Source of the DNA: Thiohalomonas denitrificans | GTDB lineage: Bacteria > Pseudomonadota > Gammaproteobacteria > Thiohalomonadales > Thiohalomonadaceae | Reading direction: 5' to 3' | NCBI RefSeq assembly: GCF_016841685.1 | Contig: NZ_JAENYR010000023.1 | Span: 1 to 46,663, forward strand | DNA: 46,663 bases | Shown here: positions 1 through 8,715 of the stretch, piece by piece | Layout: every line of letters starts with the position of its first letter | Position numbering within the stretch: position 1 is the stretch's first letter | Notes under the pieces: generated by a model | What the model saw: only the letters and a program-made list of their open reading frames with translations | Told to the model about the DNA's origin: nothing | Database searches by the model: none | Position numbers and translations under genes: made by a program

Positions 1-86
1 CAGGCGAACGGCCGGGTGGGAAGGGCCGGGGCGGTCCCCGTCGTGGCGGTCCCGGTGCCGGGCGGAGGCGCTCGCTGAGCGCCTAG
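1..86 (+). CDS. 3' end of an Arg/Gly-rich protein, probably DEAD-box RNA helicase C-terminus (partial)
   Basis: The frame starting at base 3 is open to TAG at 84-86 and encodes a tail of about 27 residues made almost entirely of Gly, Arg, Pro and Lys, closing with RRRSLSA. Such RG-rich tails are typical of RhlE-type DEAD-box RNA helicases in proteobacteria, where they bind RNA nonspecifically; some RNA-binding proteins have similar tails. No catalytic motif lies inside the window, so the helicase assignment is inferred from composition only. The other two plus-strand frames give no plausible composition. Confidence 0.45.
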   Translation, partial: GERPGGKGRGGPRRGGPGAGRRRSLSA

Positions 87-122
87 CGCTCTAGCAGCCT
101 GTTGGACTCTGGCTGCTGACGG

Positions 123-154
123 GTGTCGGGCTGCTATCCATTGAAGCCCGACAC
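123..154 (+). terminator. Stem-loop after the RG-rich gene
   Basis: GTGTCGGGCT (123-132) pairs perfectly with AGCCCGACAC (145-154) around a 12-base loop. It lies 37 bases after the preceding stop codon. No U-run follows, so it may be a processing or Rho-assisted 3' end rather than a classical intrinsic terminator. Just before it, 93-113 matches 18 of 21 bases of the outer end of the large inverted-repeat element at 30020-30040, so the hairpin could be part of an old repeat. Confidence 0.4.
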
Positions 155-226
155 CGACTAGGCTTGTTCGTAGGGCAGAGGCGAGGCTTCTGCCCCGAAC
201 AATGAATCACTGACAGTGAGGTATGC

Positions 227-376
227 ATGGCAAAACCCAATTTTCAATTCGCAAAACGCCAGCGCGAGCTGGAGAAAAAGAAGAAAAAAGAGGAAAAGCT
301 GCAACGTAAGGTCGAAAAGAACAAACCTTCCGATGCAGAAGGCGAAGAGCAATCATCCGAGAATGCCGACGAGTAG
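227..376 (+). CDS. Small highly charged conserved-type protein (49 aa)
   Basis: ATG 227 to TAG 374-376 encodes 49 residues beginning MAKPNFQFAKRQREL, followed by a run of lysines, a basic helix and an acidic Ser/Glu-rich tail. It has no membrane segment or signal peptide and should be a soluble, partly disordered alpha-helical protein. Short proteins with this 'FxFxKRQREL-KKKK' start recur in gammaproteobacteria as uncharacterised proteins; that is recalled, not checked. The base GTGAGGT just upstream can serve as a weak ribosome-binding site. It lies between the RG-rich gene and the RIO kinase, on the same strand as both. Function unknown. Confidence 0.7.
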   Translation: MAKPNFQFAKRQRELEKKKKKEEKLQRKVEKNKPSDAEGEEQSSENADE

Positions 377-487
377 CACCGGGCCGGCCGGGGTGTCGTA
401 CCCGGATTTTAGTACCGGTTTCCGCACCCTTTTATCCTGCAGTACTGTGAACATTCGCAGTCATCTCCCCAAATCATTCGGAGCACC

Positions 488-1339
488 ATGAAGACCCCCA
501 AGCGGATCGCACCCCTGATCGAGGACGGACTCGTCGACGAAGTGGTTTATCAGCTCAAAAGCGGCAAGGAAGCCTCGGTCTTCGTGGTCCGCTGTGGCGA
601 TGAAATCCGCTGTGCCAAGGTTTACAAGGAGGCGAACAAGCGCGGCTTCAAAAGTCACACCCAATACCAGGAGGGGCGCAAGGTGCGCAACAGCCGTCGC
701 GCCCGGGCAATGGCCAAGGGCAGCCGCTTCGGGCGCGGCGAGCAGGAGACCGATTGGCAGAATGCCGAGGTGGATGCACTCTACCGCCTGGCCGCCGCCG
801 GTGTGCGTGTGCCGAAGCCGCATCTATTCATCGACGGTGTGCTTCTCATGGAGTTGGTCACGGACGGCGACGGCAGTGCGGCGCCAAGGCTCGACGATAT
901 TATGTTCACCCATGCCGAGGCAGTGGAGTACCATCGCAACCTCATGGGGCAGGTAGTGCGCATGCTTTGCGCCGGCGTGATTCATGGTGACCTCTCCGAA
1001 TACAACGTGCTGGTCGATGCGAATGGGCCGGTGATTATCGATCTTCCGCAGGCCGTCGATGCTGCCGGTAATAACAATGCGTTTCGCATGCTGGTGCGTG
1101 ATGTGGACAAGATTACCGCCCACTTTGCCCGGTATGCACCGGAGTTGATGGCCACCGATTACGCCCATGAGATCTGGGCCCTCTATGAGAACGGCGAGCT
1201 GCACCCGGATACCCGGTTGACCGGAGAGTTTCAGCGCGATGAGCGCCCCGCGGATGTGGATGGCGTCTTGGAGGGCATCGAAGCTGCGCGTGAAGAGGCG
1301 GTCCTTCGCCAGCTGCAGGCGGACCTCGAAGAGCACTGA
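488..1339 (+). CDS. RIO-family atypical Ser/Thr protein kinase
   Basis: The 283-residue protein has the RIO kinase signature in order: a flexible nucleotide loop LKSGKEASVF (23-32), the ATP-contacting Lys in CAKVYK (K44), the catalytic loop HGDLSEYN (166-173, D168) and the metal-binding Asp in IIDLPQ (D185). The activation and substrate-binding lobes of eukaryotic kinases are absent, as is normal for RIO proteins. Archaeal and eukaryotic RIO1/RIO2 act in small-subunit ribosome maturation; the substrate of the bacterial single-domain versions is not established. The start follows CGGAGCACC, a usable ribosome-binding site. It stands alone on the plus strand, convergent with the VIT transporter. 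Cytoplasmic; family assignment firm, role inferred. Confidence 0.9.
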   Translation: MKTPKRIAPLIEDGLVDEVVYQLKSGKEASVFVVRCGDEIRCAKVYKEANKRGFKSHTQYQEGRKVRNSRRARAMAKGSRFGRGEQETDWQNAEVDALYRLAAAGVRVPKPHLFIDGVLLMELVTDGDGSAAPRLDDIMFTHAEAVEYHRNLMGQVVRMLCAGVIHGDLSEYNVLVDANGPVIIDLPQAVDAAGNNNAFRMLVRDVDKITAHFARYAPELMATDYAHEIWALYENGELHPDTRLTGEFQRDERPADVDGVLEGIEAAREEAVLRQLQADLEEH

Positions 1340-1381
1340 TTGAGTTCGCAGAAATCGTCAGCCGTGCACGCGCTGACTGGC

Positions 1382-1918
1382 TTATACGGCGGTCAGGGCA
1401 TTGATCTGATAACCCACAGCATACGCGAGTACGGCTGCAAAGCCGCCAATCGCCAACATTTCCAGCGCGGACCAGGTCAGGGAGCGTTTTGTCACCAGGG
1501 CGCGCAGCGCACCGACCCCGGCCAGGGCGGCAGCGGTAGCCAGTGCAGCATAAAAGAACAGTGGCGAATCGCGATGAGCCAGTAGATAGGGGAGCAGGGG
1601 CACGGCGCCGGCCAGCAAGAATGCCGTGAAGGTAAGGGCAGCTCCAGTGAGGGCGCTTCGGCTTTCCTCCAGCATCGCCCCCTGGGCTTCGCGTGCGTGC
1701 TGTTCCGAACGGCTGCCGAGGAAGTCCGATGCGGCCATGGAAAATCCGTCTGCAAACAGTGAAGCCAGTCCAATGGTGAGCACTGCGTTTAGAGACAGCT
1801 GCCCTCCGGTGACCCCCGCGACGACGGCGAAAGTGGTGATAATGCCATCATTCGCGCCGTAGACCATGTCTTTGATATAACGGCCGGAACGATTGAGTGA
1901 CGGTTGCGGATTGCTCAT
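1382..1918 (-). CDS. VIT1/CCC1-family Fe2+/Mn2+ transporter
   Basis: A 178-residue integral membrane protein with about five hydrophobic segments. The N-terminal VYGANDGIITTFAVVAGV is the characteristic first helix of the VIT/CCC1 family, followed by the amphipathic DGFSMAASDFLGSRSEQ region that precedes the cytosolic metal-binding turn. Plant VIT1 and yeast CCC1 load iron or manganese into vacuoles; bacterial members are thought to export or detoxify these metals. This is a short form without a fused ferritin-like domain. It follows the GH65 gene on the same strand after 90 bases, so it may be the last gene of the sugar operon, but no functional link is evident. Confidence 0.85.
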   Translation of the reverse strand: MSNPQPSLNRSGRYIKDMVYGANDGIITTFAVVAGVTGGQLSLNAVLTIGLASLFADGFSMAASDFLGSRSEQHAREAQGAMLEESRSALTGAALTFTAFLLAGAVPLLPYLLAHRDSPLFFYAALATAAALAGVGALRALVTKRSLTWSALEMLAIGGFAAVLAYAVGYQINALTAV

Positions 1919-2008
1919 GGACTCAATCCCATTGTTTGAAGTCCCGAAACGAGTGTTTCCGGGATGCCTATAGGAATAGTCGCCAATGAGCGGCTGTGAA
2001 ATGATGGG

Positions 2009-4417
2009 CTATCGCCGCATTTGCACCGGGAAATAGTGTCGTTCATCCGGCCGTATAGCTTCCATTCGTCCTTCCACGCCGACTGAAATCGGTGCGGCAC
2101 GGGATGGCCCGGAATGTATCTCCACGCCGTCCCTCGAGATCTTCAGATCCAGATAGTGGCCTCTATAGCGCAGAGACAGGCGAATGCTGGCCACCTCACG
2201 AGGCAGGGTCGGATTAAGCCAGAGTACGTCCTCGCGGGTGACCAGTCCGGTATAGCAGCGCTGCACCATATCGACCGTTCCGGCCATGGCCCCCAGGTGG
2301 ATGCCTTCAGGGGTGGTGCCCCCCTGCACATCCGATATGTCACTCTGCAGCGCCTCGTTGAACAGGTGCCAGGAGCGCGGCCGGTCTTCACGAGCCAGAA
2401 CCCAGCCGTGGACAACCCGGCTCAGGGTGGAGCCGTGCGACGTTCGATGCAGATAGTAGTCAATGTTCCGGCGCAGCATGTTGGCATCGAAGTGAACTCC
2501 GAGTCGTGTGAACAGTTCCTCCAATTCTTCGCGGGAGAGGAGATAGAACAGCATCAGTACGTCGGCCTGCTTGGAGGCCTGATACCTATTGGGCGTATCC
2601 CCTTCGGCTTTGAGGATACGATCGAGACGCTGAATGTTTCCGTACTTCTTCCGGTAGCCCTCCCAGTCAAAAGACTTCAACTGCTCGTAGCCCTCGAATT
2701 GGCTGATGATTCCATCTCCATGAAAGGGAACGAACAGCTTGCGGCTGACGTTATCCCAATGTGTCAGCTCATCCTTCCCCAGTTTCAGTGTTTCGTGGAT
2801 CTCGGCGCAGCGCTCGGTAGGCAGACGGGAGAGCAATTCCGGGGCGCTGGCCAGTATCCAGGCCGCCATGATGTTGGTATAGGCGTTGTTGTTGATCCCC
2901 TGCCGATCGGCACCGGGGTAGGCTTCGTGATATTCGTCGGGCCCCATTACACCACGGATTTCAAAGCGTTCCCGAGCGGGGTTCCATTGAGCGATACTGG
3001 CCCAGAAGCGGGCAATCTCCAGGAACATTTCCGCTCCGTAGAAGGAGAGGAATTCCAGGTCCCGGGTGACTTGATAGTACTGCCAGATGTTGTAGGCGAT
3101 CGCGATGCCGACATGATGTTGCAGGTGCGAGTGATCGGGCCCCCAGCGACCGGAGCGCGGGTTCAGATGCAGGCGCTGGCTCTCCTCGCGACCGTTGCTG
3201 CCACTCTGCCAGGGATACATGGCCCCGCGAAAACCCGCCGCGCGGGCATTGGCCCGGGCCTCCGGCAGTCGGCGGTAACGGTAACGCAATAGAGAGCGGG
3301 TGAGTTCCGGTAGCCGCAGGTTGAGGATGGGAAAGACGAACAATTCGTCCCAGAAAATGTGACCGCGGTAAGCCTCGCCATGGAGCCCGCGAGCGGGGAC
3401 GCCCACATCGAGATCCATGCTGTTCAGCGAAGCGGTCTGGATGGTGTGAAAAAGGTGCAGCCGCAGTATACATTGGGCGTCATTGCCACTGTTGCCGGGG
3501 GCGAACTCCAGCCCTATATCGAAGTGCTTCCAGAGTTGCCGCCAGAGTCGTTGATGAGTCGCGAACGAAGCGTCGAACCCGGGGCAACGCCGCACTGCTT
3601 TGCGGGCCTCGAGTGCCGGCGTGTAGATCGCCCGATCGCGAGAACTGTAAAGGGCGGTGATTTTCTCGATGTGCAGGGTTTGGCTGCTCTTCAGATGGGC
3701 ACTGAAGCTGAGCCTGGCGTACCCGTTTTCCGTATGTGCAGTTGCCTTTCCCGGCACGGCTTTACCATCGATACTCAGTATCAGGCGGACCGCCTGTGCT
3801 ACCTCCAGACGGGAATCGGTCGTTCGTACCTGAAGGAACAGTCCGCCTTCGGCATCGGCAACCTGTTCCAGGTAGGTAAGGTGCTTGTTGGCCAAGCCAC
3901 GGTAGCGCAGCACCCCTTCGTTTCGCACCCGGCCCTCGATGGCGGCAACCACTTCAACCTGCCCACTCCAGTTTTCGGCAGTGAGGGTCACTTCCTGGGC
4001 CGCCAGGTGGGGTTCATCGATATGCACAAAGCGCCGCTCCTGGTAACGGAGCACACCATCACCGACACGGAAATGCATCTCCCTTACCAGCAGGCCGGAG
4101 TCCATGGCCAGATGCTGATGATACACGTCGGCGCATCGGGCAGAGAGCCATTCGCCTCCCTCGGGTCGAAGTTCCAGCAGCAGCCAGTTGGGTAGCCTTA
4201 CCAGGGATTCATTCTCGATCGCGTGGCCGGCGATACGCGTGGTGAGACGGTTGTATCCGCCGGCCAGGTAAGTGGCAGGATAGTGGTGCTCATCACATTT
4301 CGCCTCTGCCGCGGCCCCGCGGCAGGCGAAGTAGCCATTTCCGAGTGTGCACAGTGCCTCGCGCAAACGCTCGTGGTCCGGTTCATATTGGTTGTACTGC
4401 AACACCCAATCGTTCAT
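2009..4417 (-). CDS. Glycoside hydrolase family 65 disaccharide phosphorylase (trehalose/maltose/kojibiose type)
   Basis: An 802-residue protein of normal GH65 length: N-terminal beta-sandwich (about 1-270), linker helices, and an (alpha/alpha)6 barrel holding VMGPDEYHE, whose Glu is the family's general acid. HGSTLSRVVHGW and GTTPEGIHLGAMAGTVD form the phosphate-binding region. GH65 phosphorylases split alpha-glucosides such as trehalose, maltose or kojibiose with phosphate, giving beta-glucose-1-phosphate and glucose. There is no signal peptide, so it is cytoplasmic. Upstream in the same transcription unit are a beta-phosphoglucomutase-like gene (which would convert the product to glucose-6-phosphate) and trehalose phosphatase, so trehalose is the most likely substrate; the sequence alone does not fix the specificity. 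It begins 24 bases after the ATPase stop. Confidence 0.88.
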   Translation of the reverse strand: MNDWVLQYNQYEPDHERLREALCTLGNGYFACRGAAAEAKCDEHHYPATYLAGGYNRLTTRIAGHAIENESLVRLPNWLLLELRPEGGEWLSARCADVYHQHLAMDSGLLVREMHFRVGDGVLRYQERRFVHIDEPHLAAQEVTLTAENWSGQVEVVAAIEGRVRNEGVLRYRGLANKHLTYLEQVADAEGGLFLQVRTTDSRLEVAQAVRLILSIDGKAVPGKATAHTENGYARLSFSAHLKSSQTLHIEKITALYSSRDRAIYTPALEARKAVRRCPGFDASFATHQRLWRQLWKHFDIGLEFAPGNSGNDAQCILRLHLFHTIQTASLNSMDLDVGVPARGLHGEAYRGHIFWDELFVFPILNLRLPELTRSLLRYRYRRLPEARANARAAGFRGAMYPWQSGSNGREESQRLHLNPRSGRWGPDHSHLQHHVGIAIAYNIWQYYQVTRDLEFLSFYGAEMFLEIARFWASIAQWNPARERFEIRGVMGPDEYHEAYPGADRQGINNNAYTNIMAAWILASAPELLSRLPTERCAEIHETLKLGKDELTHWDNVSRKLFVPFHGDGIISQFEGYEQLKSFDWEGYRKKYGNIQRLDRILKAEGDTPNRYQASKQADVLMLFYLLSREELEELFTRLGVHFDANMLRRNIDYYLHRTSHGSTLSRVVHGWVLAREDRPRSWHLFNEALQSDISDVQGGTTPEGIHLGAMAGTVDMVQRCYTGLVTREDVLWLNPTLPREVASIRLSLRYRGHYLDLKISRDGVEIHSGPSRAAPISVGVEGRMEAIRPDERHYFPVQMRR

Positions 4418-4441
4418 GTGGACCGTCCCTGAATTCAGGAT

Positions 4442-7189
4442 TCATTTCTTTCGCATCTTCCGCCAGATGGCTTTTTCGAGTTCAACAAGCAGAAAAATGA
4501 CCAGCGCCACCGCTACGATAATGCCCCAGTGAAACGCCTCGAGAGGCGCACTGGCGAACAGGAACTGCATCGGTTCGGTATAGGTCCAAAGCAGCTGAAA
4601 AACAATGACCAGTGCCGTGGCCAAAAGCGCCGCAAGACTGCCGAGCAACCCTTTTCGGGAAAGAGAACTCCCCGTGAGCCGTCGCACATTGAACAGATAA
4701 ACGATCTCCCCGGCTACCAGCATGTTGACGGCCAGGGTGCGGGCCACTTCGACACTTTCTCCCTGTCTGGTTTCCCAAAGGAAGAGACCGAACACGGCGC
4801 CGACCAACAGCAGAGAGACGAAAATCACGCGCCAACCGAGGAACCGGTCGAGTATCGGCGCCGCCGGGTCGCGCGGGGCGCGCGCCATGACGTCCGACTC
4901 CGCCGGTTCGAAGGCCAGCGCCAGCCCGAGGGTCACGGCGGTCACCATATTTACCCAGAGGATTTGTACCGGTGTGATTGGCAAAGCAGTGGCGAACAGC
5001 ACCGCTCCGAGGATCGACATCGCTTCGCCGCCGTTTGAGGGCAGCAGGAAGGTGATAGCCTTTTTGACGTTGTCATAGATGGTGCGGCCTTCTTCGACCG
5101 CATTGGCAATGGTGGCGAAGTTATCGTCGGCCAGAACCATTTCGGCTACCTCTTTGGCCGCCTCGGTACCTTGAATTCCCATGGCTATTCCGACATCGGC
5201 CCGCTTGAGAGCCGGGGCATCGTTGACCCCGTCACCAGTCATGGCGCAGACGGCACCGCGGGACTGAATGGCCTCGACCAGACGCAGCTTGTGTTCGGGA
5301 GCCGCGCGGGCAAAGACGTCGATTTCATCGACACGCTGTCGTAGTTCACTGGCGGAAAGGTCTGCGATATCCGCGCCGGTGAGGGCGCTTCCGGTGTGCT
5401 GTAATCCCAGTTGCCCGCCGATAGCGCGTGCCGTGAGGGCGTGGTCTCCGGTCACCATTTTTACCCGAATGCCGGCACTGTGACATTTCTTGACCGCCTC
5501 TATGGCGGATTCACGCGGCGGGTCAAGCAGACCCGCCAGGCCGAGCAGCACCAGTCCGCTTTCCGCGTCTTTGTCCTCCAGCGTGTCACGTCCTTCATCC
5601 GGTTTTTCCGCTACTGCAAGAACACGGAAGCCGTGCTCTGAAAGGGCCCGAATCTTCGCTTTCCAGGCATTATGGTCGAGCTCGCTATCGCCTTCGGGAG
5701 ATGCCAGCCGCTCGCAACGGGACAGGACGACCTCGGGTGCTCCCTTGACGTGGATGACCGCCTTCCCGCCGGGCTCCCGGTCAAGGGTGGCCATGTACTT
5801 GCGCTCCGAATCGAAGGGGATGGAATCGATGCGTTCGAACTGGCGTCGTACCTTATCCGGATCCCAGCCGGCCTTTGCGGCAGCGACAATGAAGGCTCCT
5901 TCGGTTGGATCGCCATTGATGACCCACTCCCCGTTGCGTTGCTCGAGCGTGGAATCGTTGCACAGTGTCCCGGCGCGCAGGAGTCGGCCTAGCAGGGGAT
6001 CGTGTTCCGGATCGATTGGCTCGCCTTTTTGTTCCCCTTCACCGGATTCGCCGGCATGCCGAAATTCCCCCTCCGGTGCGAAGCCGACACCGCCAATTTC
6101 GATTTCACTACCGGCGAGCACAACCGCTTTCAGGGTCATCTCGTTACGTGTCAAAGTGCCGGTCTTGTCAGAGAAGATGGTTGATACCGCACCCAGGGTC
6201 TCCACGGCCGGCAATCGCCGGATAATCGCATTGCGCTGCGCCATGCGTTGCACGCCAAGTGCAAAGGTGATCGTCACCAGTGCCGGCAGACCCTGGGGGA
6301 TCGCAGCGACGGCCAAGCCGACGGAAGCGAAGAACATCTCCTCCAGGTCATAGCCATGCACCAGGACACCGTAGAGTGCCATCGCCGCTGCGATGACGAT
6401 AATCATCACTGCGAGGACTTTGGCGAAGCGGTCGATTTGGCGCAGCAGCGGTGTCTGCACCTGCTCGACCTCCTCGAGCATCTCTGAAATCCTCCCGATT
6501 TCGGTACGCCGGCCGGTCTCCACCCCGACCCCCCGAGCACTGCCATCGACCACCATGGTGCCGGCGAAGGCGAGTGAACTGCGGTCGGCGAGGTCCGTTT
6601 TCTCGTCGACTGGCTCGGGGCGCTTGCTGACTGCCTCGGACTCGCCGGTCAGTGCAGCCTCCTGAATGCGTAGCCGCCTGGTTTTCAAAAGGCGGAGATC
6701 GGCGGGCACGCGGTCGCCCGCCGAGAGGGCGACAATGTCGCCGGGGACCAGCTCTTCGGCTGCTATCGTCGTGCGTCGGCCGTTGCGGAATACAGTGGCC
6801 TGGGGCGACAGCATCCCCTTGATGCTCTCCAGCGCCTTCTCCGCTTTGCCCTCCTGAAAAAAACCGATCGCTGCGTTGATGAGCACCACCGCAAAGATGG
6901 CGCCGGCATCGACCCATTGTCCAAGCATGGAAGTGACGGCCGCTGCAATGAGCAGAATGATGATGAGGATGTTATTGAATTGATCCAGCAGCCGGCGCCA
7001 CCAGGGCCGTTGACGCTTCTCCTGCAGATAATTGGGGCCGTGCTCCTCCAGACGGCGACGAGCCTCCTTGTCATCCAGCCCCTCCCGGTTACTGTCGACG
7101 CGCTGCAGTACCTCCTCGTCGGACAGCGTATGCCAGGGAATACGCTGTTCTGTCTTGTGGTGGGGTTCGGGCATACCTCTCCGGTCCAT
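4442..7189 (-). CDS. P2-type cation-transporting ATPase (CtpF/SERCA-like)
   Basis: 915 residues with the full P-type layout: cation-ATPase N-terminal domain, M1-M2, actuator loop with LTGESEAV, M3-M4, phosphorylation site SDKTGTLT, nucleotide domain with VKGAPE, hinge MTGDGVNDAPALKRADVGIAMG, then six C-terminal helices. M6 reads LWVNMVTAVTLGLALAFEP, as in the mycobacterial CtpF group. These pumps export Ca2+ or a related cation. M4 has IPQGLPA (bases about 6280-6300) where calcium pumps have IPEGLPA, so the usual M4 glutamate is glutamine. ATG 7189 follows the otsB TGA directly; an alternative ATG at 7174 is preceded by GGAGAGGT and may be the real start. It sits between otsB and GH65, an unusual place for an ion pump. 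Confidence 0.88.
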   Translation of the reverse strand: MDRRGMPEPHHKTEQRIPWHTLSDEEVLQRVDSNREGLDDKEARRRLEEHGPNYLQEKRQRPWWRRLLDQFNNILIIILLIAAAVTSMLGQWVDAGAIFAVVLINAAIGFFQEGKAEKALESIKGMLSPQATVFRNGRRTTIAAEELVPGDIVALSAGDRVPADLRLLKTRRLRIQEAALTGESEAVSKRPEPVDEKTDLADRSSLAFAGTMVVDGSARGVGVETGRRTEIGRISEMLEEVEQVQTPLLRQIDRFAKVLAVMIIVIAAAMALYGVLVHGYDLEEMFFASVGLAVAAIPQGLPALVTITFALGVQRMAQRNAIIRRLPAVETLGAVSTIFSDKTGTLTRNEMTLKAVVLAGSEIEIGGVGFAPEGEFRHAGESGEGEQKGEPIDPEHDPLLGRLLRAGTLCNDSTLEQRNGEWVINGDPTEGAFIVAAAKAGWDPDKVRRQFERIDSIPFDSERKYMATLDREPGGKAVIHVKGAPEVVLSRCERLASPEGDSELDHNAWKAKIRALSEHGFRVLAVAEKPDEGRDTLEDKDAESGLVLLGLAGLLDPPRESAIEAVKKCHSAGIRVKMVTGDHALTARAIGGQLGLQHTGSALTGADIADLSASELRQRVDEIDVFARAAPEHKLRLVEAIQSRGAVCAMTGDGVNDAPALKRADVGIAMGIQGTEAAKEVAEMVLADDNFATIANAVEEGRTIYDNVKKAITFLLPSNGGEAMSILGAVLFATALPITPVQILWVNMVTAVTLGLALAFEPAESDVMARAPRDPAAPILDRFLGWRVIFVSLLLVGAVFGLFLWETRQGESVEVARTLAVNMLVAGEIVYLFNVRRLTGSSLSRKGLLGSLAALLATALVIVFQLLWTYTEPMQFLFASAPLEAFHWGIIVAVALVIFLLVELEKAIWRKMRKK

Positions 7190-7963
7190 TCAGTAGGTAC
7201 TTGCCAGCAGTCGGTCGAACCAGTGTGCCACTGCAGCGGGATCGGCCAGACGGTATCGGGCGACACTGGGACCCTCGTGCCCTCCAACCAGGATGCCTAC
7301 CCCATGCGGTGGTAGCGCCTTGAAGGCATCTTCGTCGGTGATATCATCGCCGAAATAGAAGGGCGTTACGGCATCGGGGTCGACTGCGAGTGCTTTCATC
7401 AGCCAGAGTAGGGCATGGCCCTTGTCCCATGCCACCGGAGGCTGCAGCTCAATCACCTTTTTGCCGTGAGTTATGCGCAAGTTTTTGCGGTTGGCACTTG
7501 CGGTCACGCACTCTCGAATTGCCGGCTGATCCGCCTCGGAGACCCTGCGGTAGTGCACGGCGATAGAGAAGTGCTTGCGCTCCAGCAGGACTCCCGGTTT
7601 TCCATCAAAGTGCTCATGCAACTGCCGTTCGGCCGCCTCCAGGACCGGCAGGTAGTCCCGCGCCCGGGGCTGCTCCAGGCGCGTGTCCGGTCCCTGGATA
7701 TCGAACCCATGGCTGCCGGCATAAAAAAGGCCGTTGATGCCGACCCGCTTTCGCACATCCTCCAGATCGCGGCCGGATACCACGGCCACCCGGAAACGCG
7801 TCGCCAGGTCTTTCAGCCTGTCTTGCATAGCCGGTTCCAGGATGGCGGCTTCCGGGTCGTCGACGATGGGCGTGAGGGTTCCGTCATAGTCAAGGAACAG
7901 CACAGGAGGACGGCGGTCGAGACCGGCGGCGATTGCATCGAAATTGGCCAGGGCATCCCGCAT
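7190..7963 (-). CDS. otsB: Trehalose-6-phosphate phosphatase
   Basis: A 257-residue HAD-superfamily IIB phosphatase. The nucleophile motif is LFLDYDGTL (D25/D27), followed by VVSGRD, the cap region with AGSHGFD, GKKVIELQP, and motif IV FGDDITDEDAF. This combination is diagnostic of OtsB, which dephosphorylates trehalose-6-phosphate to trehalose in the cytoplasm. No OtsA synthase is in the window, so the source of trehalose-6-phosphate is elsewhere. It lies 6 bases downstream of the damaged beta-phosphoglucomutase gene, and its stop abuts the ATPase start, so translation of the block is probably coupled. Confidence 0.92.
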   Translation of the reverse strand: MRDALANFDAIAAGLDRRPPVLFLDYDGTLTPIVDDPEAAILEPAMQDRLKDLATRFRVAVVSGRDLEDVRKRVGINGLFYAGSHGFDIQGPDTRLEQPRARDYLPVLEAAERQLHEHFDGKPGVLLERKHFSIAVHYRRVSEADQPAIRECVTASANRKNLRITHGKKVIELQPPVAWDKGHALLWLMKALAVDPDAVTPFYFGDDITDEDAFKALPPHGVGILVGGHEGPSVARYRLADPAAVAHWFDRLLASTY

Positions 7964-7969
7964 TCAGGC

Positions 7970-8710
7970 TCACCGCTTCAGTAGATCATCGGCCGTCAGC
8001 TCGTCCAGATCGTTGACGACCCGGTCTGCCCCCCCGGCCAAAAGTGCCTCGCGGTTCCGGCCACGATCGACCCCGATGACCAGACCGAAATGGCCATCCC
8101 TGCCGGCCTTGACCCCGGAGACCGCATCCTCGACCACGACGGTTTCAGCGGGATTGCACTTCAGGCGTTTCGCCGCTTCGGTGAACAGATCCGGTGACGG
8201 TTTTCCGGCCAGGCCGAGTTATTCGATGTCATTGCCGTCCACCACAGCCTCAAATCGATCCCGCAATTCACAGCGTTCCAGAATGTATCCGCAATTCTTA
8301 CTGGAGGAGACCACCGCTTGCGAAATGCCGTAATCATGCAGGGAGCGGATGAGTGCCAGCGTGCTGTGGTAGAGCTGAACACCCTCGTTCTCGACCAATT
8401 CCCGGAAGCGGGCGTTCTTGGCCTTGCCGAGTCCGTGAATGGTCCAGTCTCGAGGTCCATCGGTACCGGAACCTTCAGGTAGCGTGATACCCCGTATGGC
8501 CAGGAAATCACGCACTCCATCGAGGCGCGGCTTCCCATCCATATGCTCGAGGTAATCGTCAGGGAGCGCGAACGGCGCGAATCGCTGTTCGTGCCGCTCG
8601 CCCCAAGCCCGCAGGAAGGGGTCGAATGTCGCCTTCCAGGCACGGGCGTGTGTGTCTGCCGTGCGGGTGATGACCCCGTCCAGATCCCAGATGACAGCGC
8701 AGGTAGGCAA
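7970..8710 (-). pseudogene. Beta-phosphoglucomutase-like HAD hydrolase interrupted by an in-frame TAA
   Basis: The first 163 codons from TTG 8710 encode a HAD protein with the nucleophile motif IWDLDGVI (D9/D11), the PGM cap region and the motif II serines AVVSSSKN. TAA at 8219-8221 then stops the frame at the family position DGNDIE*LGLAGKPSPDLF. Beyond it the same frame continues intact for another 82 codons with the motif III/IV signatures GLAGKPSPD and VVVEDAVSGVKAG, to TGA 7970-7972. Total length of about 246 residues is normal for beta-PGM, so a single base change explains the break. The intact enzyme would turn beta-glucose-1-phosphate from the GH65 phosphorylase into glucose-6-phosphate. 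The truncated product lacks the Asp pair that binds Mg2+ and is unlikely to work. Sequencing error, recent nonsense mutation and readthrough are all possible. The TTG start is 5 bases after the GAPDH stop. Confidence 0.8.
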
Positions 8711-8715
8711 GCCAA

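Noticed and set aside
2114-3292. Plus-strand open frame of 392 codons opposite the GH65 gene
   Set aside because: It is an antisense shadow in a GC-rich gene; the GH65 catalytic motifs are on the minus strand.
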